A stretch of DNA of 64,000 nucleotides from Tetrapisispora phaffii CBS 4417 (lineage: Eukaryota > Ascomycota > Saccharomycetes > Saccharomycetales > Saccharomycetaceae): positions 682,001-746,000 of the forward strand of contig NC_016522.1 of NCBI RefSeq assembly GCF_000236905.1, given 5' to 3'. A program made the position numbers and the translations under genes. Below, piece by piece: positions 61,033 to 64,000 of this stretch. The notes beneath the pieces were generated by a model. That model was not told the origin of the DNA. It saw only the letters and a program-made list of their open reading frames with translations, and did no database searches. Numbering within the stretch: the stretch's first letter is position 1; the number at the start of each line of letters is the position of its first letter.

Positions 61033-61314
61033 TTCTACCACAATTTTTAATGTAATATTCACATAAAATTAATAAAACTAGTCAACTCTTTTAATAATAT
61101 ATAGCTGTATCCCATTTTATAATCGACTGCAAAAGAGCTCATAAAAAAGTTTAAACCTGCGAACGACTACATTCTTCTAATAGAACATAAAATGTATTTC
61201 TATTAGAGAAACAATGACTGACAGATTAATTATTATTAATTATACAACTATATTAACACTTATTGTGGCTTATATAGTAACTAATGATATTTTATAGATA
61301 GCAAATGTTGAATC

Positions 61315-63420
61315 TTATTCGTCTTCCGTATCACTCCATTCATCAAATGCATCTAAGATAAAGTCTGTTGCCTCTTCAAATCTTTCTTCTATTATATTAT
61401 GTATTCCGTCAGTATCACATCTGAGAACTCTACCATATTTCTTACGCGGTTTTTTGTCATTCTCAGACCAACAACCGTGGAAATGATCTGTGAAAACCAA
61501 TGAGTTCTTGAAGTACCAATCACCTAGAGATTCATCTAATGATGGGACTATCGGTTTCAAAGAACTACTTCCTACAAAATTTATTGCTGCTTTTGTAACT
61601 GTCCTTGTATCTCTTTTACCTAATAAATGCACAATCCCAGATGTTGCCTCTCCAATACCAATAAAGCACAATTTCTCTAGAGATTCAATGTACTTGAAAT
61701 GATTATCCCAAAGTGAGATCATAACATCCTGAGATAGTAAATTTGATGAATAATTATCAGCTTCAAATGCGGATCTAGGAATATTAATATCGATAACAGC
61801 CGTTTCTCTCTCAATTGCCCAGTTTATAAATTTCAACGAGGAATCAAATATTATTGAAGTAGAAGGATCGATAATACCAGTTATTATGTCTCTATTTCCC
61901 CACACTTCAGGCGTGTCATGCAATAAGACGCATAATGATTTTGCCTTGAAAAAATTACTTGAACATATTATTGAATTTTTTGGTAAATTCAAATTTGGTA
62001 AGCTTAAACTAATCATACCAAAATCATCATAATAATGAGATAGTTGTGCATTTCTAATGGCATCTTGTAGTGGGAACATTTTCGGTATTTGAGATTCAAT
62101 CGCATTTTCGTACTCCCCTCCAAAATTACCAAATTTGCGTCTGAAACACTTCCAGTATTTTGATTGCACCCTAATGACTTTATTTATCATTTCAAGGACT
62201 CCAGGTTTAGGGTCTCTATCGGATTCAGGTATTTCGTCCGGTGGTTCACCTATAAGTATCTTTGCAACTGCTAGGGCACTATTAGAGATTGAGTCCAGAT
62301 TATAACCACCCTCAAGTACAACACATAAATTACCTCTAGCTAATGATTTTAACATATGTGTCATATAACCATAACAGTTTGGTGTAACGTGACATTGTCC
62401 AATAGTATCGCCGTGTGCAGCATCAAACCCTGACGATACAATAACTAAATCTGGTCTAAATTCACGTGCCATAGGTATTACGATTTGCTCAAAAGCCCAA
62501 ATATATTCTACATCACCTACACCTTTTACAGGCCATGTGATGTTGCAATTGAAACCTTTACCTTTACCGTCCCCAACTTTATCGTAATTACCTTCTGGAA
62601 AGCCTGGATAAAATTTTCCTAATTCAAACCTATGTAATGAAATATAAAGAACATTGTCGTCTTCATAGAATGCCTTTTGAGTACCATTACCATGGTGGAT
62701 ATCCCAATCTACAATCAAAATTTTTCTTACACTTTCTGGATATGTTTTCAGAATCGATTTTGCAGCTACACTGACATTACTAAACAAACAGAAACCACCA
62801 GCAGCTTGCGGTTCAGCATGATGACCAGGTGGTCTTACAATAGCAAGTGCATTTTTAACTCTACCTTCAACGACAGCTTTACAGGCTTCTATAGCACCAC
62901 CACATGACAGTCTTGCACTTATATAAGAATCATTATTTAAATAAACGGAATCACCTTTTTCTGTTTTGCTCAATAATTCTTCACGAGTCATTTTTTCAGT
63001 ACTCTCTAAAAACTGCATATGTTCCTCTGTATGAACGTCAAGAATTTCTTCTTTTGTTGCTTCCCTCACTGGAATCTTTAACATTAAATCACCAATATCT
63101 GAAACACCTGTCAAAGAAGGATCATTAATTAAACCATTTTCTGCTAAAATTTTATAAATACGATATATTCTTCTTGGATCTTCTGGATGTGGGTCAATGT
63201 ACTCAAAATATGATGTGAATATTTTTGCATGGTATCTCATCCTGACATCGTAGCAAATACCGGTTTTCAATGGAGTATAGTGTAAGTTAGGTTTCTGAGT
63301 TGGAACTATCACCGGTCTCTTAGGTAAAACTTGAATGACTTTCCCTTCGTCACCAATAGAAACAGAAGGAAATTCACTCTCATCCTTCAGTTTTCGTTTA
63401 TCCCCAATCTGTTCAGACAT
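61315..63420 (-). CDS. HDA1: Class II histone deacetylase Hda1
   Basis: A 701-residue catalytic subunit (S. cerevisiae Hda1, 706) of the Hda1-Hda2-Hda3 complex that deacetylates H3 and H2B for gene repression. The deacetylase domain has the His pair His200-His201 (RPPGHHAEP), the zinc-site region DWDIHHGNGTQ with Asp238/Asp240 and His242-His243, and GGYNLDSISNSALA. The C-terminal third is an Arb2-like domain (residues about 460-690), ending in acidic DEWSDTEDE. All catalytic residues are intact. It converges with ARK1. The ATG is at 63418-63420. Confidence 0.98.
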   Translation of the reverse strand: MSEQIGDKRKLKDESEFPSVSIGDEGKVIQVLPKRPVIVPTQKPNLHYTPLKTGICYDVRMRYHAKIFTSYFEYIDPHPEDPRRIYRIYKILAENGLINDPSLTGVSDIGDLMLKIPVREATKEEILDVHTEEHMQFLESTEKMTREELLSKTEKGDSVYLNNDSYISARLSCGGAIEACKAVVEGRVKNALAIVRPPGHHAEPQAAGGFCLFSNVSVAAKSILKTYPESVRKILIVDWDIHHGNGTQKAFYEDDNVLYISLHRFELGKFYPGFPEGNYDKVGDGKGKGFNCNITWPVKGVGDVEYIWAFEQIVIPMAREFRPDLVIVSSGFDAAHGDTIGQCHVTPNCYGYMTHMLKSLARGNLCVVLEGGYNLDSISNSALAVAKILIGEPPDEIPESDRDPKPGVLEMINKVIRVQSKYWKCFRRKFGNFGGEYENAIESQIPKMFPLQDAIRNAQLSHYYDDFGMISLSLPNLNLPKNSIICSSNFFKAKSLCVLLHDTPEVWGNRDIITGIIDPSTSIIFDSSLKFINWAIERETAVIDINIPRSAFEADNYSSNLLSQDVMISLWDNHFKYIESLEKLCFIGIGEATSGIVHLLGKRDTRTVTKAAINFVGSSSLKPIVPSLDESLGDWYFKNSLVFTDHFHGCWSENDKKPRKKYGRVLRCDTDGIHNIIEERFEEATDFILDAFDEWSDTEDE

Positions 63421-64000
63421 GGTTTATTTATTTATCAGACAACGATATTAATTTATTATCGAAATATAATAATAATTTTAATGGTTCCCTTCTTTTTAAC
63501 TAAGATATACTTTTGGAATTTACTCAACCTTTAATAATAAGAATTCAAAAAGTGAAAAGTCAAAAGAAGAAAAAAAATAAATAAATGCTAGTAATAATAA
63601 TAAAACAGCCTGAACTTGACTCAAATGCAAATATATATAAGCTTTGATGAATTTTACAATTTCAATGCAAACAAAAGGCACAATGATTTTTCAACGTCAG
63701 CGATTTTAAAATATATATAACGATTATCTATTGCAAATATATGTGTGTACTATACACCAAAATCAAGACCACTTTATTAGAAATATCTCATATACGTTAA
63801 TTGATAATATGTATTTTACAATAAAAAAAAATATAAAACGAATATGCTGTGAGTAAGGTTCAGGTAATTTCGAGCCTTCTTACCATCTCATATCTACTTG
63901 ATATTTCTTGCAGGATTGAGCGTTTCGCAAGTAACTGTCTCAATTGCGATATGCTAAACTAATTTTTTCCTTCGTCTTGGTCTTTGTTTACACAAACCTT
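63421..64000. other. HDA1 upstream region to window end
   Basis: A 580-bp AT-rich stretch. No gene was recognised before the window edge. Confidence 0.6.

Overview
The window is nuclear DNA from a budding yeast of the family Saccharomycetaceae. It is AT-rich, with compact and almost intron-free genes, a GTATGT/TACTAAC intron in one gene, and yeast-type regulatory sites (PAC/RRPE, Reb1, Tbf1, HSE). Nearly every gene has a clear Saccharomyces cerevisiae counterpart. The gene order interleaves two S. cerevisiae segments, YNL066-YNL020 (chromosome XIV) and YIL123-YIL095 (chromosome IX), which are whole-genome-duplication sisters. Roughly half of the expected ancestral genes are absent (RHO3, HIS5, NUP159, VAC7, MSG5/SDP1, COX5, ALG11, MOB1, LAP2, COG6, IDH1 and others). 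This fits a post-WGD yeast that sorted its duplicates independently of S. cerevisiae (Vanderwaltozyma, Tetrapisispora, Kazachstania or Naumovozyma type). I cannot name the species.

Layout, 1-23 kb: the 3' end of a SUN-family cell-wall gene, a QDR-type drug/H+ antiporter, YDJ1, RPI1, a 3.3-kb stretch without genes, MTQ1, TRM6 and NOP2 (divergent), ARP5, a PRM5/YNL058C-like membrane protein, OCA2 and POR1. 24-48 kb: COG5, YNL050C (spliced), SEC24, the YIL108W metalloprotease, PFK26, SLM1, a YNL046W-like membrane protein, a BOP3-like gene, SHQ1, DPH1 and XBP1. 48-64 kb: NCE103, FMC1, BMT5, GPI15, BDP1, YNL035C, an ARK1/PRK1 kinase and HDA1.

These are housekeeping genes rather than one pathway. 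The ribosome- and RNA-biogenesis genes (TRM6, NOP2, YNL050C, SHQ1/DPH1, BMT5) share PAC and, mostly, RRPE promoter motifs. YDJ1 has a double heat-shock element.

Most notable observations: four conserved genes (PRM5/YNL058C-like, YNL046W-like, GPI15, YNL035C) appear to leave frame near an end. Each would be repaired by one extra base, three of them possibly in A-runs. This is either a systematic homopolymer undercount or real frame change, and one site is a textbook AAAAAAG slippery heptamer. Others are a Reb1/Tbf1 cluster between SEC24 and YIL108W, a Tbf1 cluster before the YNL046W-like gene, and a shifted calcineurin-docking motif in SLM1. I found no tRNA, rRNA, transposon, CRISPR, centromere or virus-like element, and no convincing undescribed multi-gene system.
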